Below, in pieces: positions 48,013-55,608 of a stretch of DNA of 64,000 nt. Under the pieces are notes generated by a model. The model was not told the DNA's origin. It made no database searches and saw only the letters and a program-made list of their open reading frames with translations. The stretch spans positions 2,356,001 through 2,420,000 of the forward strand of contig NZ_AP029028.1 in the NCBI RefSeq assembly GCF_037076565.1, given 5' to 3'. Numbering within the stretch: position 1 is the first letter of the stretch; every line of letters starts with the position of its first letter. Made by a program: the position numbers and the translations under genes. Source of the stretch: Herbaspirillum sp. DW155 (GTDB lineage: Bacteria > Pseudomonadota > Gammaproteobacteria > Burkholderiales > Burkholderiaceae_D).

Positions 48013-48044
48013 AAAAACGGCGGCTCGCTGTGAGCGAGTCGCCG
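48013..48044 (-). terminator. Terminator of the ACS-family MFS gene
   Basis: Twelve-bp stem (CGGCGGCTCGCT 48019-48030 / AGCGAGTCGCCG 48033-48044, one non-Watson-Crick position) followed on the minus strand by TTTTTGTTTTC. It starts 21 bp after the MFS stop. Confidence 0.85.
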
Positions 48045-48065
48045 TGAGTCAGTGAAACCGGATGA

Positions 48066-49373
48066 TTACCTGTTGACCAGCTTGGCCAGCAGGCTCAGCG
48101 TGAGCAGGCCGCCGATCACCAGCGAGGCTGCCAGGACGTACATGCCGGCATTGGTGCTCTGGGTGGTGTCCTTGAGCCAGCCCACCAGGAAGGGGCTGAC
48201 GAAACCGGCCAGGTTGCCCAGCGAGTTGATCAGCGCGATACCGGCGGCAGCGGCCGTGCCCGACAGGAAGGCCGTCGGCAGGCTCCAGAACAAGGGCAGG
48301 GTGGTCAGGATGCCGATGCTGGCCAGCGTCAGCGAGGCCATCGCCAGGGCGGTGTTGCTGCCGTACTGGGTGGAGAGCAGCAGGCCGATGCAGCCGATGA
48401 AGGCCGGGATGGCCACGTGCCAGCGGCGTTCACGGCGGGCGTCGGCACTGCGGCCGATGAGTACCATGGCGGCGGCTGCAAAGGCGTAGGGAATGGCGGT
48501 GAGCAAGCCCACGTTGAGCGGATCGGAGACGCCGGTAGCCTTGATGATGGTGGGCAGCCAGAAGCTCACGCCATACAGACCCATGACGAAGCAGAAGTAG
48601 ATCAGCGCACCCAGCCAGACCCGCGCATTGGCGAACATGGCGCCCAGGGAGAGGTGTTCCTTCTGGCTTTCTTCATGGCTGATGTTGGCTTCCAGCAGAC
48701 GCTTTTCGTCTTCGCTGAGCCACTCGGCATCACGGATGCGATCCTTCATATAGAGGATCACCAGCGCGCCCAGAATCAGCGAAGGAATGGCTTCCAGAAT
48801 GAACATCCACTGCCATCCCGTATGACCCCACACCCCCGGCATGGCATGCATGATCCAGCCCGACAGCGGGCCGCCGATCACGCCCGAGAGTGCAATGCCG
48901 GTCATGAAGAGCGCGGTGATCTTGCCGCGCCGGGCGGCCGGATACCAGTAGGTCAGGTACAGGATCACGCCAGGGAAGAAGCCCGCCTCGGCCACCCCCA
49001 GCAGGAAGCGCATGATGTAGAACATCTCCGGCGAGGTGACGTAGGCCATGGCGCCGGAGATGATGCCCCAGGTGATCATGATGCGGGCGATCCACAAGCG
49101 CGCGCCGACCTTGTGCAGGATCATGTTGCTGGGCACTTCGAAGACGAAATAACCCAGGAAGAAGATGCCCGCACCCAGCCCATAGACGGTATCGCTGAAC
49201 TTGAGGTCCTGCAGCATCTGCAGCTTGGCAAAGCCGACGTTGACCCGATCCAGGTAGGAAGCCACGTAGCACAGGAACAGCAGCGGCAACAGCCGCCAGG
49301 TGACCTTGCTGTAGGTCGCGTCTTCAAAGGATGCGCGTGCGCCGTCGACGGCCGCGCCTGCTTGGTAGCTCAT
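48066..49373 (-). CDS. MFS transporter, anion:cation symporter (ACS) family
   Basis: A 435-residue twelve-helix transporter. YVASYLDRVNVGFAKLQM and the helix-4 region RFLLGVAEAGFFPGVILYLTYW are standard for the ACS family (phthalate, tartrate, glucarate, 4-hydroxyphenylacetate permeases). Start after GGAG. It lies downstream of the SDR gene on the same strand with a 159-bp gap, and with the SDR and aldehyde dehydrogenase forms a likely uptake-and-oxidation set for an unknown organic acid or sugar acid. Confidence 0.9.
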   Translation of the reverse strand: MSYQAGAAVDGARASFEDATYSKVTWRLLPLLFLCYVASYLDRVNVGFAKLQMLQDLKFSDTVYGLGAGIFFLGYFVFEVPSNMILHKVGARLWIARIMITWGIISGAMAYVTSPEMFYIMRFLLGVAEAGFFPGVILYLTYWYPAARRGKITALFMTGIALSGVIGGPLSGWIMHAMPGVWGHTGWQWMFILEAIPSLILGALVILYMKDRIRDAEWLSEDEKRLLEANISHEESQKEHLSLGAMFANARVWLGALIYFCFVMGLYGVSFWLPTIIKATGVSDPLNVGLLTAIPYAFAAAAMVLIGRSADARRERRWHVAIPAFIGCIGLLLSTQYGSNTALAMASLTLASIGILTTLPLFWSLPTAFLSGTAAAAGIALINSLGNLAGFVSPFLVGWLKDTTQSTNAGMYVLAASLVIGGLLTLSLLAKLVNR

Positions 49374-49532
49374 GTCTCACTCCAGATGATGTTGGGCGTT
49401 GATGTGTTCTGCGTTGCGGTTCTTGGTGACCGGTGACGGTGCCCAGCATTGTAGAGACGGTGAGGGTATTGTCAAATCGTTATCCTCACCGTTTGCGTGA
49501 AGTTTTTTACACTGGCGGCGCACGTCGTGTGC

Positions 49533-50291
49533 TTAAACGCAACGTCCGCCATCGACCTCGATGCAGACCCCGGTGACGAACGCGGCTTCATCCGAGCCCA
49601 GGTAGAGGCAGGCATTGGCGATGTCCTCGGGCGTGGAGAAGCGGCCCATGGGGATGGTGGCGACGAACTTCTTGCGGTTTTCCGGGGTATCGGGCACGCC
49701 CATGAATTCGGTCAGCAGGCCGGTGGCCGAGATGACCGGATTGACGCAGTTCACGCGGATCTTGTCCGGGCCCAGTTCGGCCGCCATCGACTTGCTGGTG
49801 GTAATGACTGCGCCCTTGCTGCCGTTGTACCAGGTCAGGCCCGGACGCGGGCGGATGCCGGCGGTAGAGGCGATGTTGACGAAAGCGCCGCCGCCGACCT
49901 CGCGGAAGTAGGGCACGAAGGTCTTGGCCGAGAGGAAGATGCTCTTCACGTTGACGGCATACACGCGGTCGAATTCTTCCTCTTCCACTTCCAGCATGGG
50001 ACGGTTGCGGTGCGTGGTGCCGGCATTGTTGACCACGATATCGAGCTTGCCGAAGTGTTCCAGGGCGGTGGCCAGCAACTGATCCATGTCGGCGCGCCTG
50101 GAGACGTCGGCCTTGGCGAAGACGGCACGGCCGCCCGCCGCCTTGATCTCTTCCACCACCCGCAGGCCACCGGCCTCGCCGATGTCGGCCACCACCACGG
50201 CGGCGCCCTCACGGGCATAGGCTTTGGCGATGCCTTCTCCGAAACCCGAACCGCCACCGGTGACGATGGCTACCTTGTCTTGCAAACGCAT
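49533..50291 (-). CDS. Short-chain dehydrogenase/reductase
   Basis: A 252-residue classical SDR. TGGGSGFGEG is the NAD(P)-binding turn, NNAG is present, IASTAG supplies the catalytic Ser, and YNGSK the Tyr-x-x-x-Lys pair. Asp near 35 (VVVADIG) suggests NAD preference. It oxidises or reduces an alcohol/ketone. Strong AAGGAGA ribosome site. It lies between the aldehyde dehydrogenase and MFS genes; the gap to the former holds a palindromic repeat. Confidence 0.9.
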   Translation of the reverse strand: MRLQDKVAIVTGGGSGFGEGIAKAYAREGAAVVVADIGEAGGLRVVEEIKAAGGRAVFAKADVSRRADMDQLLATALEHFGKLDIVVNNAGTTHRNRPMLEVEEEEFDRVYAVNVKSIFLSAKTFVPYFREVGGGAFVNIASTAGIRPRPGLTWYNGSKGAVITTSKSMAAELGPDKIRVNCVNPVISATGLLTEFMGVPDTPENRKKFVATIPMGRFSTPEDIANACLYLGSDEAAFVTGVCIEVDGGRCV

Positions 50292-50345
50292 GATGTGTCT
50301 CCTTGAAAGTAAAAAAGATGTCGTGAATCTGTTGCGCATCGCTCG

Positions 50346-50471
50346 ACCGTTCGACCTGAGTAGCGGCTCAGCCGCGTATCGAAGCCTGTCCTGAGCCTGC
50401 CGAAGGGGCGTACCGACGGCTCGCCTTCGATACGGCCCTAAGGGGCCTACTCAGGACGAACGGTAGTCGGG
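50346..50471. repeat. Intergenic palindromic repeat, copy 2
   Basis: A 126-bp REP-like element between the SDR and aldehyde dehydrogenase genes. Arms ACCGTTCGACCTGAGTAG (50346-50363) and CTACTCAGGACGAACGGT (50447-50464) are inverted. The terminal 26 bp (50446-50471) equal copy 1 at 20063-20088 in inverse orientation. An inner part (about 50386-50407, CCTGAGCCTGCCGAAGGGG) resembles a second widespread REP core. Confidence 0.85.
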
Positions 50472-50508
50472 TGATGCCGAGCAGAGTTTGGCTTGGGTGG
50501 TATTGGTA

Positions 50509-51942
50509 TCAGCCGTGGCGGATGGCGATGGTCTTCAGGACCGTGAAGCCATAGAGCGCCTCGAAGCCTTTTTCGCGCCCGTGTCCGCTGGCCTTCACGC
50601 CGCCGAAGGGCAGCTCCACGCCGCCCCCGGCGCCATAGTTGTTGATGAACACCTGGCCGCTGCGAATGGCCCGCGCCAGTCGCAGCTGGCGGCCGCCGTC
50701 GCGGGTCCAGACGCTGGCCACCAGGCCATAATCGGTGCCATTGGCCAGGGCGATGGCCTCGGCTTCATCCTCGAAGGACATGGCCGCCAGCACCGGACCG
50801 AAGACTTCTTCCTGTGCCAGCCGGTGCTGCGGTGGCACGTCGCGCAGCAGGGCCGGGGCCTGGTAGAAGCCCCCGGTGGGGGCGCCGGGCGCGATCTCGC
50901 CCTGCGCCACCAGCGCGATGCCGTCGCGCCGCGCCTCCGAGAGGAAACCGGCCACGCGCTCCTGCTGGGTCTTGCGGATCAGCGGGCCGCAGTCCAGGTC
51001 CATCTGCGAGGAGCCGACCTTGAGCTGCGAGAACAGCCCGGCAAGCCGTTCCAGCACCTTTTCGTAAGCGCCGCGCTGCACCAGCAGGCGGCTGCCGGCC
51101 GAGCAGGTCTGGCCGGCGTTCTGCACGATGGCATTGACCACCACCGGCAGCAGGGCATCCATGTCGGCATCCTCGAACACCACCTGCGGCGACTTGCCTC
51201 CCAGCTCCAGCGTGACCGGGGTGTGATGCTCGGCCGCCGCGCGCACCACCAGCTTGCCCACATTGGGCGAGCCGGTGAAGGACACATGATCCACATCCGG
51301 ATGCCTGACCAGCAGGTCGCCCGCTTCATGACCATAACCGGTGACGATGTTGAGAGCGCCCTCCGGGAAGCCGACCTCCGCTGCCAGTTCGGCCACCCGC
51401 AAGAGGGACAGGCAGGCATCCTCGGCCGGCTTGACCACGCAGGTATTGCCAGCGGCCAGGGCGCCGCCCACGCAGCGCCCGAAGATCTGCATCGGATAGT
51501 TCCAGGGCACGATGTGGCCGGTCACGCCATGCGGCTCACGCAGGGTCAGGACCGTGTAGCCGGCCTGATAGGGGATGGTGTCGCCATGCAGTTTGTCGGC
51601 CGCGCCGGCGTAAAACTCGAAATAACGCACGATGGCCGCCGCATCGGCGCGCGCCTGCTTCATGGGTTTGCCGCAGTCGCGGCCTTCCAGCCGGGCCAGT
51701 TCTTCCTGGTGATCCTGCAGCTTGTAGGCCAGCTTCATCAGCAGGCGGCTGCGCTCGGCGGCAGACAGCTTGCCCCAGGCACCTTCATAGGCCCGGCGCG
51801 CAGCCTGCACGGCGCGCTCGATGTCGGTGGCATTGCCACGTGCGATGGCCTCGAAAGGCTGGCCATCGGAGGGGTCGATGACGGGGATGCTCTCGCCCGA
51901 GGCGGGTGCAACCCAGCGGTTGTCGATGAAGTGCTGTTTCAT
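50509..51942 (-). CDS. NAD(P)-dependent aldehyde dehydrogenase
   Basis: A 477-residue enzyme of the standard ALDH superfamily. The oxyanion Asn148 (PWNYP), general base Glu246 (LELGGK) and nucleophile Cys280 (GQTCSAG) are all present, as is FTGSPNVGK for the cofactor. The start ATG at 51942 gives the normal family length; the open extension upstream is not used. It diverges from a GntR gene across 339 bp, and the SDR and MFS genes follow, suggesting stepwise oxidation of an imported alcohol or aldehyde. Confidence 0.92.
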   Translation of the reverse strand: MKQHFIDNRWVAPASGESIPVIDPSDGQPFEAIARGNATDIERAVQAARRAYEGAWGKLSAAERSRLLMKLAYKLQDHQEELARLEGRDCGKPMKQARADAAAIVRYFEFYAGAADKLHGDTIPYQAGYTVLTLREPHGVTGHIVPWNYPMQIFGRCVGGALAAGNTCVVKPAEDACLSLLRVAELAAEVGFPEGALNIVTGYGHEAGDLLVRHPDVDHVSFTGSPNVGKLVVRAAAEHHTPVTLELGGKSPQVVFEDADMDALLPVVVNAIVQNAGQTCSAGSRLLVQRGAYEKVLERLAGLFSQLKVGSSQMDLDCGPLIRKTQQERVAGFLSEARRDGIALVAQGEIAPGAPTGGFYQAPALLRDVPPQHRLAQEEVFGPVLAAMSFEDEAEAIALANGTDYGLVASVWTRDGGRQLRLARAIRSGQVFINNYGAGGGVELPFGGVKASGHGREKGFEALYGFTVLKTIAIRHG

Positions 51943-52281
51943 GGCAGGGCGGTCCTTGGCTTGCGTGATCTCAGGATGGCGGGAGGGCGGGCAGGGCAAC
52001 GAGAGGCAACAAGAGGCGGCAGGGCGGCGTGCGAAGGCGGCCCCGGAGGTGATCCGAGGCGGGTTTTGCAGAGGCTTGTCTCCTGATTGCTTATGTCGTG
52101 GGCTGCTGTTTTTGTTGTGCATGAATCTAAGTCAGTGCGCTCAAGCTGTCAAATTAATTTACTGCTTTGCTGACTGCCTGCAGGGCAATACTGGCTCTGA
52201 AGCGGACAAATCCGCTACCATGCGCCCTACCAGTCCGTGCCCTGTTCCCTCTCTATTTCGCCGCCTTTCTCCGGAGTTCCG
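51943..52281. promoter_or_regulatory. Divergent promoter aldehyde dehydrogenase / gntR with operator-like site
   Basis: No gene. AAGCTGTCAAATTAATTTACT (52143-52162 and one further base) closely resembles AAGCTGTCAATTCATTTA at 53074-53091, just after the gntR gene. Sharing of this sequence by the two ends of the regulator gene suggests a common operator. An AT-rich core lies at 52150-52162. Confidence 0.5.
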
Positions 52282-53058
52282 ATGCCCCTGTCCAGCAAGC
52301 CCGCGCGCCCCGGCGCTTCCAGCGAAATCCTGAGCCTTGCGGCCGCCGGTCTGGGGCCGGTGCGGCCGGAGCGCTTCGCTGAACGGGTGTATGAAACCTT
52401 GTTCCATGCCATCGTCGAAGGCCGCATCGCGGTCGGCAGCAAGCTGCCCTCGGAAAACGATCTGGCCACGCTCTTCGAGGTCTCGCGCCCGGTGGTGCGG
52501 CAGGCGTTGGACCGGCTGCGCGAGGATCAACTGGTGGAATCCCTGCGCGGCTCCGGAACCTATGTGAAGGAAAAGGCGGGATTGGCCCCGGCCCGTCCCG
52601 ATGGCGAACCCGAGACCCGCATCGGCCACATCATGAACGGCCTGGAGCTGCGCCTGGTGCTGGAGCCCGAATGTGCCTACATGGCCGCCCTGCGCCGCAA
52701 CCGCCAGGATCTGGAACGGATGGATACCTTGCTGCTGGGTTTCGAGGAAGCCAACCGGGTCGGCGGCATCGCCCATCATTACGATTTCGCCTTCCATGAA
52801 GCCATCGCCCTGGCCACCGGCAACCAGCGCTTCGTGCAGGTGATGAAGACGCTGGAATACGATGTCAGCCACGCCGTCAACATGCTGCGCCACCTGATGC
52901 ACATCCCGCCCTGGAAGCGTTCCCAGGATGCCATGGACGAGCATCGCCAGATTTTCGAACTGATCCGCCAGCAGGATGCCGAAGGCGCCCGGCGCGCCAT
53001 GCGCGGCCATATCGAGAATGCCCGCACGCGCATGTTCAACAGCCGGCCCGGCTTGTAA
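52282..53058 (+). CDS. GntR-family (FadR/FCD subfamily) regulator
   Basis: A 258-residue repressor-type protein. The N-terminal winged helix (about 30-95: GSKLPSENDLATLFEVSRPV, then RQALDRLREDQLVESLRGSG) is followed by an all-helical FCD effector domain with the metal-binding set around DFAFHEAIA and DEHRQIFELI. Start after CGGAG. It is divergent from the aldehyde dehydrogenase and probably represses it until the substrate or its acid product binds. Confidence 0.92.
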   Translation: MPLSSKPARPGASSEILSLAAAGLGPVRPERFAERVYETLFHAIVEGRIAVGSKLPSENDLATLFEVSRPVVRQALDRLREDQLVESLRGSGTYVKEKAGLAPARPDGEPETRIGHIMNGLELRLVLEPECAYMAALRRNRQDLERMDTLLLGFEEANRVGGIAHHYDFAFHEAIALATGNQRFVQVMKTLEYDVSHAVNMLRHLMHIPPWKRSQDAMDEHRQIFELIRQQDAEGARRAMRGHIENARTRMFNSRPGL

Positions 53059-53064
53059 GCTCAG

Positions 53065-53083
53065 TTGTCAGCTAAGCTGTCAA
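53065..53083. promoter_or_regulatory. Imperfect palindrome TTGTCAGC-TAA-GCTGTCAA
   Basis: Inverted repeat with 7 of 8 pairs matching, between gntR and the LysR gene. Its right half continues into the sequence shared with 52143. It may be the operator of GntR or LysR. Confidence 0.4.
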
Positions 53084-53122
53084 TTCATTTAACTACTCGC
53101 CAGACTGCAGGAAGCCCCTCGC

Positions 53123-54070
53123 ATGGAATTACGCCAACTGCGCTACTTCGTGGCCATCGTCGATCACGGTTCGTTCTCGCGCGCGGCACGCGTGCTGCAC
53201 ATCGCCCAGCCGGCGCTGACCCAGCAGATCCGCCAGCTGGAAGACGAGCTGGCCGCACAGCTGCTGCACCGCTCGGCCCAGGGCGTGATCGCCACCGATG
53301 CCGGCAAGGTCTTCTATGAACATGCGCTGGCGATCCTCAAGCAGGTGCAGGATGCCCGGCAGGCCGTGGCGCAATCCACCGACAAACCCTCGGGGACGGT
53401 GGCGCTGGGCATTCCGCAGAGTGTTTCCAATGCGCTGGCCTTGCCATTGTTGAAGGCGGTGCGCGCCAACTATCCCGAGATCACCCTGCAACTGACCGAG
53501 GAATTGACCGGCAACCTCATCACCCAGCTCAAATCCGGGCGCATCAATCTGGCCGTGCTGTTCGACGACGGCCAGCTGTCTTCCTTCGCGGCCACGCCGA
53601 TGATCGAGGAAGAGATGATGTACATCACCCGCGCCAAATCACGCTATGGCGTGACGGGCCGCAAGGGCGTGCCTTTGGCCAAGGCCATCCAGGCACCTCT
53701 GATCCTGCCCGGTCTGGCCCATGGCGTGCGTCCGCGCATCGAGAATCTGGTGCGCGCGCAAGGCATGAGCCTGGAAAATGTCATCGAGATCAACTCGGTG
53801 GCCATCCTCAAGTCCGCCATCCTGGCCGATATCGGCGCCACCATCCTGCCGGTGGCGCCGCTGCTGGCCGACATCGAGCGCGGCGAGATGGTGGCCCATC
53901 GCATCGCCGGCCAGCAGATCTCGCGCACCCTGGCGTTGTGCGCCTCCCGCAATATCCCCCTGACCACGGCCGCCGCAGCGGTGGAACAGCTGGTGCTGGA
54001 TGTGACGGACGATCTGTGCCGCTCGGGCAAGTGGGGGCATACGCGCGTGCTGGAACGTGAATCTGCGTAA
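53123..54070 (+). CDS. LysR-family transcriptional regulator
   Basis: A 315-residue regulator with a helix-turn-helix at about 15-45 (GSFSRAARVLHIAQPALTQQ) and a LysR effector domain. The opening MELRQLRYFVAIVDHGSFS is that of the Nac/Cbl-like or CatM/BenM-related group. It is 64 bp downstream of gntR, same strand. It may co-regulate the SDR/aldehyde dehydrogenase/MFS locus, or an unlinked set. No divergent target gene is present. Confidence 0.9.
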   Translation: MELRQLRYFVAIVDHGSFSRAARVLHIAQPALTQQIRQLEDELAAQLLHRSAQGVIATDAGKVFYEHALAILKQVQDARQAVAQSTDKPSGTVALGIPQSVSNALALPLLKAVRANYPEITLQLTEELTGNLITQLKSGRINLAVLFDDGQLSSFAATPMIEEEMMYITRAKSRYGVTGRKGVPLAKAIQAPLILPGLAHGVRPRIENLVRAQGMSLENVIEINSVAILKSAILADIGATILPVAPLLADIERGEMVAHRIAGQQISRTLALCASRNIPLTTAAAAVEQLVLDVTDDLCRSGKWGHTRVLERESA

Positions 54071-54397
54071 AGAAACTGGTTTGTAAATTCAGTTTTTTTG
54101 ATGATTTGATGAATCTTTTTGCTGCAAAGCCATCATCGGGTACACTGATGAGCTTCTGTCAGGCATGGGGCCTGCGTCACCCGATCAACACCTGAATGTG
54201 CGCGAGGGCGCCTGGCATGCATCTTGCGGCCAGCAACGTAACAGGTAACAGCAGACCGCCTTGGGGGCGGTCTTGATCCCATCGGTTCTGGCAGCGTTTG
54301 CGTCACGGGGCCGTGGCGCAATGAGCCCGCATCAGCGTGGATGGGGCGCGATGGTCTTCCAGTAATCTTCAATGCCCTGCGGGGCGACCACATCCGG
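54071..54397 (+). promoter_or_regulatory. Structured spacer before the diguanylate cyclase gene
   Basis: A 327-bp region without a gene. A closing helix ATCGGGT (54135-54141) / ACCCGAT (54179-54185) encloses the hairpin CAGGC / GCCTG (54160-54174). A further hairpin AGACCGCC / GGCGGTCT (54253-54273) lies before the start codon but lacks a T-run. The layout could be a regulatory leader. A GCAAAGCC string (54124-54131) recalls c-di-GMP-I riboswitches, but the rest of that motif is not present. Confidence 0.3.
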
Positions 54398-55582
54398 ATG
54401 AATGCAGCTACTGCCAGCCTTGCGCTGGCCCTCGTACAGTTTTGCGGCGGCGTGATCATGGCGGGTCTGTTCCTGAACATGCCCCGTGAACGCTGCACGC
54501 GTCTGTGGTCGCTCTCGGGCGGGCTGTCGGCCATGGGCATCTGCGTCATGGTGTTGGGCTATGCCGGTGTGGGCGGGGCCTTGAATGGCTTGCTGTTGTT
54601 GGTGGGTAATACCACGCTGTTTGCCGGTTGCCTTACCGCCTGGTGCGGACTGCGCAATTTCTACCAGCGTCGCACGGCGGTGTATTTGCCGCTGGTGATG
54701 GTGGGTATTTACGCCATCATTTTTACGATCCTGCTGGTCTACAAGGCGAGCTTCACCAATCGCAGCTACCTGGCCATGTTCGCGCTGCAGATGGTGTTCT
54801 GGCTGGCGCTCATCGAATTCGTGCGCGGCATGCGCGGGCCGGACGGCCAACGCCAGGGTGGATGGAGTTTCGGGCGCTGCATCGGGGTCGTGTCGCTGTT
54901 CATCTTCATTTCCACCCATACGGCCCGGTTCGTGCTGTCGTTTTCGCAGCCGGAACTGTTCGTTCCACCTGCCATGAGTACCATCGGCGTGGCCTTGATC
55001 TACATGATTCCCATGTGTGGTTCGCTGCTGTTCTCGGTCTCGCTGATGATGATCTACTTCGAACGCCTGCTGGCCGAGAAGCAGCGCCTTGCCACGGTGG
55101 ACGAGCTGACCGGTACCCTCAACCGGCGCGAGCTGGTGCGCTGCGGCGAGCAGGCTCTGGCACAGGCGGTACACGGCGGGCGGGTACTGACGCTGGCCTT
55201 CATCGACGTGGATTACTTCAAACTCATCAACGACAGCCACGGCCACCTGGTGGGAGATCGCGTACTGGCCGACATCGGTGCCTTGCTGCGCGAACACTGC
55301 TACCCGGGCGGCCTGATCGGACGCTATGGCGGCGAGGAATTCTGCGGGGTCTTCCCGGAGGTGTCCGAGGTGCAGGCACGCCAGATCGCCCAGCATCTGC
55401 TGGACACCGTACGCAACCACGACTTTGGTCATGGCCAGGCGGTCACCATCAGCGTGGGCCTGGCGATCCTGCAGCCGGGCCACTCCCGCAGCTGGGATGC
55501 CCTGGTGCATGAGGCCGACCAGGCGCTGTACCGCGCCAAGAGCGAAGGGCGCAATGCCTTCCGGATGGCGCTGGCGGCCTGA
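54398..55582 (+). CDS. Membrane-bound diguanylate cyclase (GGDEF)
   Basis: A 394-residue protein. The N-terminal half (about 1-225) has six or more transmembrane helices with no named sensor fold; the C-terminal half is a GGDEF domain (about 230-390: DELTGTLNRRE, FIDVDYFKLINDSHGH, and active site GGEEF at 311-315). GGEEF is catalytically competent. The RxxD inhibitory site normally five residues before GGEEF is missing, so product inhibition is unlikely at that site. It synthesises c-di-GMP. The ribosome site is weak. Confidence 0.9.
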   Translation: MNAATASLALALVQFCGGVIMAGLFLNMPRERCTRLWSLSGGLSAMGICVMVLGYAGVGGALNGLLLLVGNTTLFAGCLTAWCGLRNFYQRRTAVYLPLVMVGIYAIIFTILLVYKASFTNRSYLAMFALQMVFWLALIEFVRGMRGPDGQRQGGWSFGRCIGVVSLFIFISTHTARFVLSFSQPELFVPPAMSTIGVALIYMIPMCGSLLFSVSLMMIYFERLLAEKQRLATVDELTGTLNRRELVRCGEQALAQAVHGGRVLTLAFIDVDYFKLINDSHGHLVGDRVLADIGALLREHCYPGGLIGRYGGEEFCGVFPEVSEVQARQIAQHLLDTVRNHDFGHGQAVTISVGLAILQPGHSRSWDALVHEADQALYRAKSEGRNAFRMALAA

Positions 55583-55608
55583 TCGGGCAGGGTCGCTTCA
55601 GAACACAT

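Noticed and set aside
54071..54397. c-di-GMP-I (GEMM) riboswitch before the GGDEF gene
   Set aside because: Only the GCAAAGCC string is found; the matching second conserved half and paired stems are missing.
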